A model generated the notes under the pieces. That model searched no databases. It worked only from the letters and a program-made list of their open reading frames with translations, and was not told where the DNA came from. From Alloascoidea africana (Eukaryota; Ascomycota; Alloascoideomycetes; Alloascoideales; Alloascoideaceae): DNA of 64,000 nt. Numbering within the stretch: the stretch's first letter is position 1; the number at the start of each line of letters is the position of its first letter. The stretch lies in contig JAKTTT010000002.1 of NCBI GenBank assembly GCA_030581615.1, forward strand, positions 496,001 to 560,000. The letters are read 5' to 3'. The position numbers and the translations under genes were made by a program. Of the stretch, positions 20,605 to 31,700 are shown piece after piece.

Positions 20605-21984
20605 TCAGCTCCTGGCAAGAAACTGGGCCATCAGAAGAGCCGCCGCCACGCTGACATTCAGACTGTCCACGACGGGCCCGGAGCCGTCGACATGGGCCTC
20701 GCGTGCGCCGTCCGCCCCGAACAGCCGCCGTCCGAACGAGAGCGACGCCAGGTGGTCCGACCGCTGCTGGAGCGACGCCCTCATGCCCTGGCCCTCCGAG
20801 CCCAGCGCCAGCAGACACGGCCCGGCCTCCAGCAGCCCCGACAGCTGTTCGGGCCCAATGTGCTTGGAGCCCAAGCCCATGCCCTCGCTGGGCGGTGAGG
20901 GCGCCGTGGCCGACACGATCGTCCATCCGTGTTTCCGGGACTCCTCGAAAAACCGCAGCGGTTTCGCCGTCGCGTAGATGGGCAGAAACTCGACGGCCCC
21001 GGCGCTTGTTTTGCACACGACGGGCGACAGCGGCGCGCAATTGCGCTCGGACAGCACCACAAAGTCCACGCCCAGATAGTACGCGCTGCGCACAATCGCG
21101 CCCACGTTGTGCGGGTCGCTGACCTCGTCCAGATACACCCCCAGCGGGAACAGCCGCTGCTGGCCTGGCTGCCCGTCCGGCTGCCCGTCCGGCCGCCCGT
21201 CCGGCCGTGCGCGCGCGACCCGCTCGAGCGTGTCCGCAAAGTCGCCGAGCCCCGTTCGGTCCGCACAGGTCTCATACGAACTGTCGTCCGCACTGGCGGG
21301 GCCCAGGTGCCGGATGTCGCGCGGCCGCAGCAGCCGCGACTGTAGCACGTAGCCGTTGTGCACGCCGTTGCGGGTCAGCACGTTCAGCTCGTGCTTCGAC
21401 TCCACGACCCGCAGCGGAACGCTCTGCTCCGTCGCAAGTTTCACAATCTCGCGGTCGCGGGCCGTCGCGCGCGGGCCGGATTTGGCGCTGCCGTAGACGT
21501 AGAGCTCCTGGAGTGCCCGCTTGTTGGCCTTGAGCGCCGCAAGCACCGACGACGTTCCGAAAATGTACTCCGTCAATGGCGACGGCGAGAGTTTCGAGCT
21601 GCGACGACCGCCGCCGCCGCCGCCGCCGCTGTTCGACAACTCGGAAGAAGAGTATCGTCGTCTATGCTTCTTGTCATCGCGACTTGGACCTGTGCTCTCC
21701 TTTGCCGCGTTCCTCTCCTCCAAATCCTTCTTTTCTCGTGCATGGACATGGGCATACTTTCTCCTGAAAAAAGTGTCCTTGTCCTCATTCGTACGTTCCC
21801 AGGCCTTCACCCGCTTCTTTACTGGGAACCCATAATCAAAATTAACACTTTTCTTGGCCTTTAGTCTGCCCTTGGCTCCGGAATCCGTAACCTCAAACAC
21901 CGGCTCAATCCTTCTGCATACACCACTGGTGTTAAAACTTCTAACCGAAGACAAAAGCCAGACACTATTACGGCTTCGGATCAT
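20605..21984 (-). CDS. MRM1: Mitochondrial large-subunit rRNA 2'-O-ribose methyltransferase (MRM1)
   Basis: A SpoU/TrmH (SPOUT) methyltransferase of 459 residues, which by homology to S. cerevisiae Mrm1/Pet56 2'-O-methylates a conserved guanosine in the mitochondrial 21S rRNA peptidyl-transferase centre. All three SPOUT motifs are visible: motif 1 VSDPHNVGAIVRSA, motif 2 LLALGSEGQGM, motif 3 VVDSLNVSVAAALLM. The N-terminal substrate-binding domain begins near YIFGTSSVLAALKANKR. The start chosen is the ATG at 21984, giving a presequence-like MIRSRNSVWLLSS; an upstream in-frame GTG at 22098 is not used. A charged linker (about 60-120) carries Lys/Arg/Glu and a Gly run. The catalytic two-thirds are extremely GC-rich at third codon positions, unlike neighbouring genes, and a repeated Gly-Arg-Pro-Asp-Gly-Gln-type tandem (about 258-272) is encoded there. 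Confidence 0.93.
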   Translation of the reverse strand: MIRSRNSVWLLSSVRSFNTSGVCRRIEPVFEVTDSGAKGRLKAKKSVNFDYGFPVKKRVKAWERTNEDKDTFFRRKYAHVHAREKKDLEERNAAKESTGPSRDDKKHRRRYSSSELSNSGGGGGGGRRSSKLSPSPLTEYIFGTSSVLAALKANKRALQELYVYGSAKSGPRATARDREIVKLATEQSVPLRVVESKHELNVLTRNGVHNGYVLQSRLLRPRDIRHLGPASADDSSYETCADRTGLGDFADTLERVARARPDGRPDGQPDGQPGQQRLFPLGVYLDEVSDPHNVGAIVRSAYYLGVDFVVLSERNCAPLSPVVCKTSAGAVEFLPIYATAKPLRFFEESRKHGWTIVSATAPSPPSEGMGLGSKHIGPEQLSGLLEAGPCLLALGSEGQGMRASLQQRSDHLASLSFGRRLFGADGAREAHVDGSGPVVDSLNVSVAAALLMAQFLARS

Positions 21985-22910
21985 TTGGTAAAATGTTGAT
22001 TGCCTACTATCCAGACGGTGTGAAAAACTCAACTGGATCTTTTCTGCCTTCTGCGTGTCACGTGGGAAACACAGAGAAAAATGTGTTTCTTCCACCACAC
22101 TTTACATGCAATTCTGAAAACAAATGCTTGGTTAATGATTAAAAGATTGAGTAACAACAAGACTTTTCCTTAGTGCTGTTGGATTTGTAGTTTTAGACAT
22201 GGATAAAGAAGGGGCCTAGACTGCGCACCCAGATTGGCATGGTAGCATACACAAAAATGGCCTAACACACATACATCTTTGCTTTAGAGAAACAAAGGAT
22301 CAAATAGAGCACATGAAAACACAGTTCAAAAATTCGAACATTTCTTGTCGCATTACATTTCAAACCTATTTACAATAGCAAGATCCTGTGTAGGAAAGGT
22401 CTGGTCAAGAATTCACTAATTCACAGATATAAAGGAGAGAGATCTAGTCAATTTGTGATGGTCATTAGTCGAACCAAACACCAGTATCCGCTTTCCCAGT
22501 AAACACAAGAAAGGGGACTATAAACAATCCTATTCTATTCATTGATTGAATAACAATGATGAACTAGAACATCCAAATCAAAAACGTCACAACCCATACC
22601 TGGTACATGTTGAGTTACCCTACCAAGGTGCTTTTGGCATGAACATGTAGAAATGCTTAGCTCAATCGGCGGTGCTAAACAAACCATTCTGGTTTCAATT
22701 CTTTATCCAATTCTTATTTGTAATCACAACCACAGTTTACCGTCATTCACCTTAAACATTAATGTCAAATCGTTGAGTATTTGTTTCTTTTTCTTTTTCT
22801 TTTTTTTTGCTTTGAAACCAGGAACAACGTACCCCAAAACTGTTAAAACATTGACAGGAAGTCACAACAGTTTTCAGTATCCACCATTGCATTAAAAAGA
22901 CAAAACAATA
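21985..22910. other. Divergent intergenic region between MRM1 and the RNase III gene
   Basis: About 0.9 kb serving as promoters for both genes. AT-rich, with a TTTCTTTTTC tract just before the RNase III leader. No gene or RNA gene recognised. Confidence 0.55.
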
Positions 22911-24353
22911 ATGATTCATCGAAAGCCAGTCACGAATCTCGTTCTACAAATAGACAAAAAGGAAAATGATGAAGATAGTACATTTAAACCTTATGAAGAG
23001 TTATCTGGTGTTTCTATCCCCCATGTTGAAAAAGCAGAAAGAGCTGTTCATGCTTTAACAAGGGCAATTCAAACAATTATTAAAAGATCTCCTGATAGAG
23101 AAGATATCAAAAAGATTGTGGAATCAAGAGATCAATTCCCAGAGACTGCTGCAATTATGATGAGGTCCAAAGTTATATTGGGTTCTATATTGAAATTTTT
23201 TTACAAAGAGGGCAAACTCAAAGTATTTGAAGATATTATCAATTTTGAATCAAAAGGTGAAATATACGATAATAGTTTAAGAGATATGACCGGTATAGGT
23301 GATATGGCTTTGGATGCAATTGGGAAACTTGAAGAACGGATTCCTTCATCTTTTTTAAATCCAGATGATTCTTCTTTCACCTTGGAAGATGATTATAAGG
23401 AACAGCAGGCATCAGAAACAAATCCACAAGATATTTGGCCTCCACAACTCCCTGATATTAAAAACGGTGTGATTTCTAGAAATGTCTTCACACATAAATC
23501 ATTTGTGAATTCACAAGGTCATTTAACATCCGATGAGAAAATCGTTTTACACAATGAAAGACTGGAATTTTTGGGAGATTCTATTCTTAACCATTGTACA
23601 ACACTCATTCTATTTAAAAAATTCCCAACTGCATCTGAAGGTGATTTATCAGTATTACGGTCAAGATTGGTCTGTAATCAAACGTTGATCGAATGGTCAC
23701 ATATGTATAAATTACCAGAAAGAATGAGAGCGAAAACTGAAGATCCAAAAGCTTGCGATCCAAATGCAAATACAAAAGTTCATGCTGATTTGTTTGAAGC
23801 CTATATTGGTGGTCTATATCTAGAAAGCAAAAGCTATACAAGAATCTACGAATGGCTTAAAAAATTGATTGAGCAAAAATTGGAGGATAAAAACTTGACT
23901 GATAAACATTTCAGTAAACAGATCAAACGTGGGAAGATAGATACGAAAAAACCTTGGATTTTATCTTCAAAACCAGATAAACCAAACCCCAAGATTAAAG
24001 CAACGGCTAAAAACGACCTTTATCGACTTATAGGTACTGGGAATGTTAATCCGGCTTATAAAGTGGTCGAAATGGGGAATGGACAGGATAAGATATTTAA
24101 AGTGGCCTGTTATTTCAACAATATACAGATTAGTATTGGTGAAGGGCGAAGCATCAAAGAGGCTGGTTCTTCTGCTGCTGCCTTGGTGTTGGATAGTCAA
24201 GAATTATTGGACAAATGTTTTGCAATACGGAAACAAATAACCGATTCGACTCAGAAGAAAAATGTTGAAATTAAAGATCCAATGATTTTTGAACAATTGA
24301 TTATGCCAATGGTCAAGCCCAGTAGTAGTCCACCAGATCCCGTTTCGAAGAAC

Positions 24354-24386
<33 letters not shown>

Positions 24387-25148
24387 AAGATCCAAAATCA
24401 AAGTGAAGAAGAAGGCAATCCTTCTGACGTGGCTCCTCAAAATTCTCCTCAAGAAGCAGAGGAATCACCAACTGAAATCACAACATTTGAAAACGTTGAT
24501 GCTACCCAGAATAAGAATCCGCAAGTTGTTGAAGCAAACGGCCCTGTTGATAGCACCAAATCTATTCCCATTCCAGAACCCACAACAGAATCTCATTCTA
24601 CATCATCTCCAATCTCACCTCCTTTCCAATTTTCACTTTCTGGTATTAAAACCCCACCTCTTTCTACATTTGAGCCGGGGCCTTCAACCACAGCAGTTGT
24701 GACGCCGACTCCAGTGGTATTTATGACACAAGTGGTGACTCCAACTTTTTTCCCTTCAAACTTTGGTCAAGCTCTTCCTTTCCGACCAACCCAACTAATC
24801 TTCCCATTGCAACTTCCAAAATCAACGGCATATGCATCAACTCCAGCACCACCTGCTGTTGAAGAAGAGATGGATGAAAACTCTGCTGAAATACAGGCCA
24901 AAACCAAACTTTACGTGACTCTTGGTCATTTAAACATTAATCCTCAATACAATGTGATTGAGGAAAGTAAAATTTCAAAAGTTGTCGTTGCAGTTAGAGT
25001 CCCCAATGGAGGTCCTGTTATAGGTATTGGTACTGGTCCTTTGAAAAGAACCGCTGAAAGAATTGCAGCGATGAATGCATTGAAAAACGAACAAGTTCTA
25101 GAGTTTCTCAAAAAGAATTGGAAGAGCAGGAAGGGCAAATCTTTCTGA
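22911..25148 (+). CDS. RNase III with two dsRNA-binding domains (Dcr1/Rnt1-type)
   Basis: A 745-residue double-strand-specific ribonuclease. Residues 1 to about 190 form an N-terminal helical domain like that of Rnt1. The catalytic domain follows with signature HNERLEFLGDS (about 213-223) and HADLFEAYIGGLY (about 289-301), which supply the acidic residues for two metal ions; the active site looks intact. The first dsRBD spans about 364-440 (KNDLYRLIGTG through EAGSSAAALVL). A linker of more than 200 residues follows, with an Asp run encoded by GAT repeats (about 481-491) and Pro/Ser/Thr-rich sequence. A second dsRBD occupies about 661-735 (AKTKLYVTLGHL through RTAERIAAMNAL). A second dsRBD is the mark of budding-yeast Dicer (Dcr1) and of bifunctional enzymes such as Candida Dcr1, while S. 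cerevisiae Rnt1 (471 residues) has one. It may make siRNAs, process pre-rRNA and snRNAs, or both. Confidence 0.9.
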
Positions 25149-25846
25149 TTTTTATTCCTTGCTTTCCTTATCCTTATTCTCATTCTCGCTGCCAATTTTG
25201 TTTTTTTTTTTGCATAATTAGCTCTAAAGTGTACTAATTTTTTTTTATTTTGCTGGCAGGCACAAAAGAGTAAAACATGCCAATGCTAATACTTTCCTAT
25301 TTTTAGTCCCCTTTTCGCTCAAAAATTTGCTTAGCCTTAGTGTAGAAAGTTCTTGAAAGATGTAAATACACTTTACCGTAACAGGAAGATTCAAGTATAG
25401 TTAAACAACAACGGATCATTTTACCCTTATTATTCCCTCTATATGACTCAGTATTATATAAACAAGAATTCTCGGTTTTCCATTTTTTTTGGTTTCTCCC
25501 TTCATCGAGTATATTTATTCTTTTTTGTCTTTTCTCTTGGTGTTGAAATTAAGACGGAATGAACTCGGGTCTTAAAACACATCACATTTGTAAAGTATAG
25601 AACATACTCTTTCTTTCTTTGAGGAACAACTTATGGGGTTTCTTTTTTTTTTTGGCACTGAATGTCTCAAAAACATAAAGATAAAAAAATTAAAGTCAAA
25701 AGTAAAATATGCAAACAGCTAAAAAAGATGAAATCAAGGACCAGAAGAAAAAAAATAGACTCAAGAGGAAAAGCAAGTCATAACACAGTTTATAAACATT
25801 TATGAATGTTGATAATAATAATAAAAAAATGATAAAGATTAGACCT
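25149..25846. other. Convergent 3' spacer
   Basis: About 0.7 kb of AT-rich sequence between the RNase III and KIC1 stop codons, with several poly-T/poly-A runs suited to transcript 3' ends. No gene seen. Confidence 0.55.
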
Positions 25847-28700
25847 CTATTCAGTCCACTGTGTGAAAACCTCTTCAAAGATCTCCAATGAATCGCTCAT
25901 GCTTCCAATAACAGTGGTTAATTCCGAAATAAGTCGATCCTGTGGATATGAATCCAAAAGTACTGCAAGATCAATGTTCGGTATGGGAGGGAAAGACTTG
26001 TAGGAATGTTGGTTAGGCATTCCATGATGTGTTCCGTTGTTAAGATATGATAGCGGTGATGCCACAGCGGAAGGTGTCACTGCTGCAACAGTAGGTGACG
26101 ATACAGACGTAACATTGCTCAGATTCGTCAAAGATTGTAAAGCTGTTGAAGAAGATTGTTGCACATGGTGTACTCGTAAATGCTTTGAAGATTCGCCATT
26201 TGGCGTTCCTGATAAGCTAGATCCAGATATAGAAGCACCTGTTGCAGAGTTCACTGAAGCTCCAGCACTATTGACACTATTTACTTGTGAAATGGATGTC
26301 TTTCTGCTTGTGTTCATCGAGATCAAGTTTGACATTGAATCTGGAATGTTAAATCCCAACTCACTTGATTCTTGGGTCTTTTCAGTAAGAGGGGTCATTG
26401 CTGTCGAAAGCGGTTGCGATTGGGCAATGCCAAACTGGTTGACCAGCTCCTCTGTTCCACTATTATCAGCTCCGGATCCACTTGCTAAAGCCGTAAGGTT
26501 CGAATAAGAAGGAAAGGGGAACTTATTCTGTGGCATTTGGATATGCAATCCGTTCAATCGGGTAGATGATCCAGAAGCCGATGGTGTTGAAGTTCCACCA
26601 GAGTTGTTTTTCAACTGATGGTTTAATTTCGCATGTGTAGCGGGGATAGTTGGAGACATTGAAACAGCCTGTTGCAGGTTAAAGGAAGAAGTCGACAAGT
26701 TAGAAAGATTTGGTGATCTGTTCATTCCATACATTGTGGATGATGTGACATTTAAATTTGTTGTTGCATTTGTGGTTGTATTACTTTGTGAAGGACCTTG
26801 TTGTTTTGAGGTCAGCGATTTCATGGAAGGAGATGGTGTCAATCTTGAAGGACTGTTATGGGCTGTTAAAGTTCGTTTTGGAGATGGAGTTCGTCGACCA
26901 GAAAAAGATGGCATTGTATGAATATTATGTTGTTGTTGTTGTTGCTGTGCTTGTTGAGACTGTGATTGTTGACCACTTGAAGAAGTTGTCCCTCTTCGAG
27001 GCATTGGAGGCTGCAAATTATTATCGCCAGAACCCACATCCGAAGCCCCTATTGAACCATTTCTCAGTCTATTCAGAGCATCGCTATCAGATTTCATCCT
27101 CGATGTAGGAGGAGGAATAGGAGAAGTTGGATATTGCTGTTGCTGTTGGGGTTTAATAGGAGGTAGAGGACGTTCAGAGCTGATAGAAAGAGCTTCCATA
27201 CTTGGGATTTCAATCTCTACCGTTGGAGAGGTAGGTTGAGTTCCTCTAGAGGATGATCTCACTTCAGATTGCATTGAAAACTTGGGCATAGGCAAATCCA
27301 AAGGGAACCTGGGATTAGACTTGTCCATATCAAGGAGCCCATTTTTTGAAGAGTATCCTTCTTCAATTTCTTTTTCCTCTTCAAATAGTTGTAACAACGA
27401 TTTCGGCCCGTCTTTGTAAGTGTTGCTAGTAGTCTTCAGCGTAGTATTTTGAGTCCCTGGAAGAGTCCCCAATTGGTTTGAACTAGTCATAGTTACACTG
27501 TTTGAATAATAAGGATAATCATTATTTGCGTTACTTCGTTCAGTTTCTAAAAATCCACTGTATGGATCCTGTTTTGCGAAATCTGATTCACGATGAGAGT
27601 TTTCCATAAAGCCGTCATAGTCGACCTCTTGGCTGTTCAATGTACCAAAATCCCAGCCGTTAATGCTCGATTCTGAACCTCCATATTCACTTTCTTCATT
27701 TTCCTCTTCTTCTCTTGCGAGTAATGCCATACTGTCTCTACTCCCCTGTCGTTCTTTCCATTTTTGGTACCTGTTCACCAGCTCCCGAATAATAGAAGTT
27801 GGTGAGTTTCTGTAGGCTCTTATAAACTTCCCTTTTAGCAAATCCTCCGCATTTGGTCTAGCCTCTGGTTGCTCGTCTAGACACAGCGCCACAAATTCCT
27901 TTAGTAATGGAGAAAAAGTAGAACCTTCTAATCTGGCAGGTTGTGATTTCGTGATTAGTTGCATGGCTCGTATCGCATCTTTATCACAATGTGGAGGATT
28001 CCCGGTGCTTATTTCATAAACTGTGATTCCCAAAGACCATATGTCTGCTTTTACATTGTAGGCTGCGCCTTCCATGATAACTTCAGGAGCCATCCAATAG
28101 GGTGTACCAGCCATAGTTGTCCTTTTCAACGAGGCGGCCGTCAACTGAGCAGCGACACCAAAATCACATAGTTTTATATGACCCTCTTTGTTGACAAGAA
28201 CGTTTGCAGCCTTTAAATCTCGATGTATGACTCCAGCCTTGTGTATAAATTGGAGGGCGATGAGCATTTCTCTGGTTATCACAGATATATACTTCTCCTC
28301 AAACCTGCCTGGGCGAAGAAGCTGGCGAATATTACCACCCGAACAGTGTTCCATGATGATCCAAAGGCGGGATCCGACTAAATGAGACCCATAATATTGG
28401 GTGACATTAGGAACTTGTTTTAGTTGAGAGAGAAAGGCGATTTCCTGCTGTACATCTTTAACCTCATCTTCAACCGTGTCCAAATTCAAGACTTTGATAG
28501 CTACCAGCTGTTTAGTCTGAAGATTTACTCTATAATATATCAAGTTAATATAAAATGTCGAAAGGATGTCAAACAAATTGTTTCTCGGTATGAAACTTTC
28601 AAACTGACCCTTTGTAGACTACTCCGAATTTACCCCTACCAATGGGCTCAATTCTCTTATACAGCTGGTCCACATATCCTCTATCATTTCTTGGTGCCAT
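25847..28700 (-). CDS. KIC1: Germinal-centre-type (STE20/SPS1 group) protein kinase KIC1
   Basis: Ser/Thr kinase of the RAM morphogenesis network, which in S. cerevisiae acts with Cdc31, Hym1 and Tao3 upstream of Cbk1. There are two exons. Exon 1 (28609-28700) starts MAPRNDRGYVDQLYKR and holds the Gly-rich loop GRGKFGVVYK. A 79-nt intron (28530-28608) follows, and exon 2 runs 25847-28529, for 924 residues in all. Kinase motifs are complete: Lys43 in VAIKV, HRDLKAANV (Asp about 135), DFG (Asp about 153), and APE in GTPYWMAPEV. The kinase block matches S. cerevisiae Kic1 very closely (RPG.. EKYI, CLDE, KFIRA). The long C-terminal tail has Ser/Pro-rich and Gln-rich stretches and a conserved NQFG...MTPLTEK block seen in Kic1. 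The splice donor is GTCAGT instead of the usual GTAAGT/GTATGT; the branch point is probably TATTAAC. The exon junction is fixed by the split Gly codon and by alignment with Kic1. Confidence 0.92.
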
Positions 28701-31700
28701 TATGAGAGACTTAAACCAAAAGGTTGTATACTGAGATGGGTATGGAGGAGTGAACTTTTTGTTGTTGTCAATATTACGCCTCTAATAGTCCAGTGTATTC
28801 CCCTTTGAGCCAATAACTTTCAATAAAAGATGTCTACTGGTCAGAAACAAAAAGGAAAAACAATTAGATAAAGTGACAACAGCCCTTGTTCTTAGCCAGG
28901 CTTTGCCAACTTCCAAAGAGGTGAGCAGTTGTGTAGGATCTGTTTTCTAACAAGCAGCGAGCCTCGCATGCGAAAGTGGTGTCACCCGGATACCACATTA
29001 CCCTCCTTTTTCTTCCTTTAGAATATGATAAACTCTGTACGTTTTGAACTCCAAAGTTTTTTTCAGAATATGCTGGTAGTTGGAAACAGCTCTAATCTGA
29101 TTAGAATGACAAGTTATATGGATAACGAATTTATTCTGCCCTCAATCCTTAGGCTCCCTATTTCTGTATAGTTCAGCTCAAACTCATGTCTATGCCTATA
29201 CCTCACGATATTTATGCCATGCAAATCAGAGAGTTCCAAAGACTCAAACCCTTTTGACCTTAGAATAGAGAGAAAAGTTCATTTCAGAATCACGCAAAGC
29301 TGCTATGCTACATTTGTCCTCATCCCTTACTGTAATAATTACACTGCCCTGTTTTCTCCAGAGATTATACCCCTGAGTTTGATCAATTATGAAGTGTTCG
29401 AGTATTGCTAACTACCTTCTGAATGTGGGAACCAAGGAGGTGATTTAAAAATAATTAAATGTTTTATGTTTGGTCTCATCATGCCAGAATGCTCATTTCT
29501 CTTTGGGCATGCCCTAACCATTTTGGTCTGAAGCTATCATGTATTAAGCCACTCGGGATAACCTTTTAGAAAAAAGTATTTTTGAGACCGTGAATCATTG
29601 CCATATAGAACTGTGGACTAATTTCTAAGTGAGGACTACTGTTTTAAAGTACGAAATTGGTGGTACAGTGCTGCTTAGATATTTGATGCGAAGCTCATAC
29701 TCGGTTAGATCCTGCCAAGAATAAGAATTAGCTGGAAGATTAGAGTATATCACAACTAGAAGAATTAGCCGCCTAGTCTCGATTGCAAGAAATGGGTAAG
29801 CAAAGAAGGACCAGGGTCTCACTATAGTTAAGTTCAATACTTTCGAGATAGTTTCTCTATGGTTCATTTCATTCGTGGAAATACTATCTCTGTAACTCCA
29901 CATCGGGATCTACTTTAGAAGCCTGACATAGCGTATCACAGTTTTCCTTTTCAAACTTGTTATTTCTATTTATGGACACTATTTGATGAGTCCACAATAT
30001 GCTGAACAGGTCATAAACGCTAGGTGGCTGACCAGCTTGTCAGCACAGGCCTTGTTGGATTTATACAGGAAGCTGACTGAGCAAACAGAAGAATCATAGT
30101 CAGCTCAGAAATCATGAATACGGGCCTGATAGCAAGAATTCATCCTTAAGGAAGGAACATGTAACGCTTTTCATGATGTTACATCTCTCAAAGATTGACA
30201 CAAAGCCTATATACTCTCTCAAGTATGTGTCCTGATGGTGATTACAGTATTTGGTAGACTCTTCCAAAGAGTGATTAGCAAAGTCCTGAAGGTTTGCCAA
30301 AAATCCATAACGGATAAAAATCTCAGGAACAATTAGAAGGTCTAGCTCTTGATAACTTTTAGACATGAATAGTCTTTCGGTACTCACGGTATTTATCAAT
30401 ATGTCAGCAATGATTAAGTACTATCGTAGCACCGGTAACTCTAATATCTAAAGGGGATTGATCATGGTAGAATGATGTTCCATGTGCCTCTCCATTTCTT
30501 CTACTGCTCAGAATACCCTTTAAACTTCACAAGAATCCACAAGGATCGGTATTGTTATTCCGAGGCCTGCGTTGCTATACCCCAAAAGTGAGGAAGTGGG
30601 GGAGATGTGTGTTCTGGTCGTAGCATCTCATTGAGAAAACCTTTGACCCATTGAAGCACTCATTAGTAGCCAAGTTTCATGCTCACTAGAAACAGTTAAA
30701 AGTCTCATCAAGTAGTTTCAACGTTTTTCAATCCTGTTACCAAAGCTATGTTTGCTTGAGTCTTCGTTCTCCTGAACGAACGATGAACATAGATCTGGAC
30801 TTCTGATTTCAACATAGGAAATAGTATGTAGCTTTAGCTTATTTTCCAAGAGTGTATTAATATTCCTTTCAGTTCCTGCTTCTCCTTCTTACTAATGCTG
30901 AAAAAAATGTAGTAAACTTCTTAATCAAAGATTACTGTATAAACTTCTCGTCTTGAAATGGGTTATGAAAATCAAGTATCTGCAAGATGTGTTTCTTTAG
31001 TTAAGGTACAATGAGTTCTTTTCAAAATGTGGGAAGAGAAGTCCTAGCAGTTTAAGCTAGCCTGTTATCACCAATAAAGCTACTCCAAAGGCCAGATGAG
31101 CAGAAAAATACACACTCCTCTCGATTCTTCGTATCTAGCTTCATTGTTTCGAAGAATCTTAGGTCTTGATAATCGCCTATATCAACAAGTTATCCTGTCT
31201 ATTGCTTGCTATGTTCTAATCCTGATCTGTGTGCCCTAACTTACTTTTGCCCCACGGTTGGCCTCTAGACCTGGATTTTCAAGATACGGTCTTTCTTCGG
31301 TGACAATCGCATTGCCTTCGTGACGAAGCTAACTAGTTTTATTGTCAATATATTTAACTCTTTTGTCAATTCTGATATTTCGGGAGATTTCCGGGCATAA
31401 AGTTCTTCTATCACTTCTATCACTAGAATTTTTAAAGAAAACGGAATCATCATGGAGGAAACTTTAAGTATATACATGAGATTAGTGATCCGATCACTTG
31501 ACATGTTAGGAACAGCACTGCCATTTTCTTTCACCGATAAGAAGATCCCCTTACTATTTTAAAAATGTTAAACTGATAGTGCAGTTTTATTTTTGTTTCC
31601 AGTGTAAGGTTCTTCTCGAACAAACTAAGGTGCCAGGATCATGATTCTAGGCTAGTGTACTCACCACCCCTTCTTCAGCTCATGCTTCAAGGGGAAAAAG

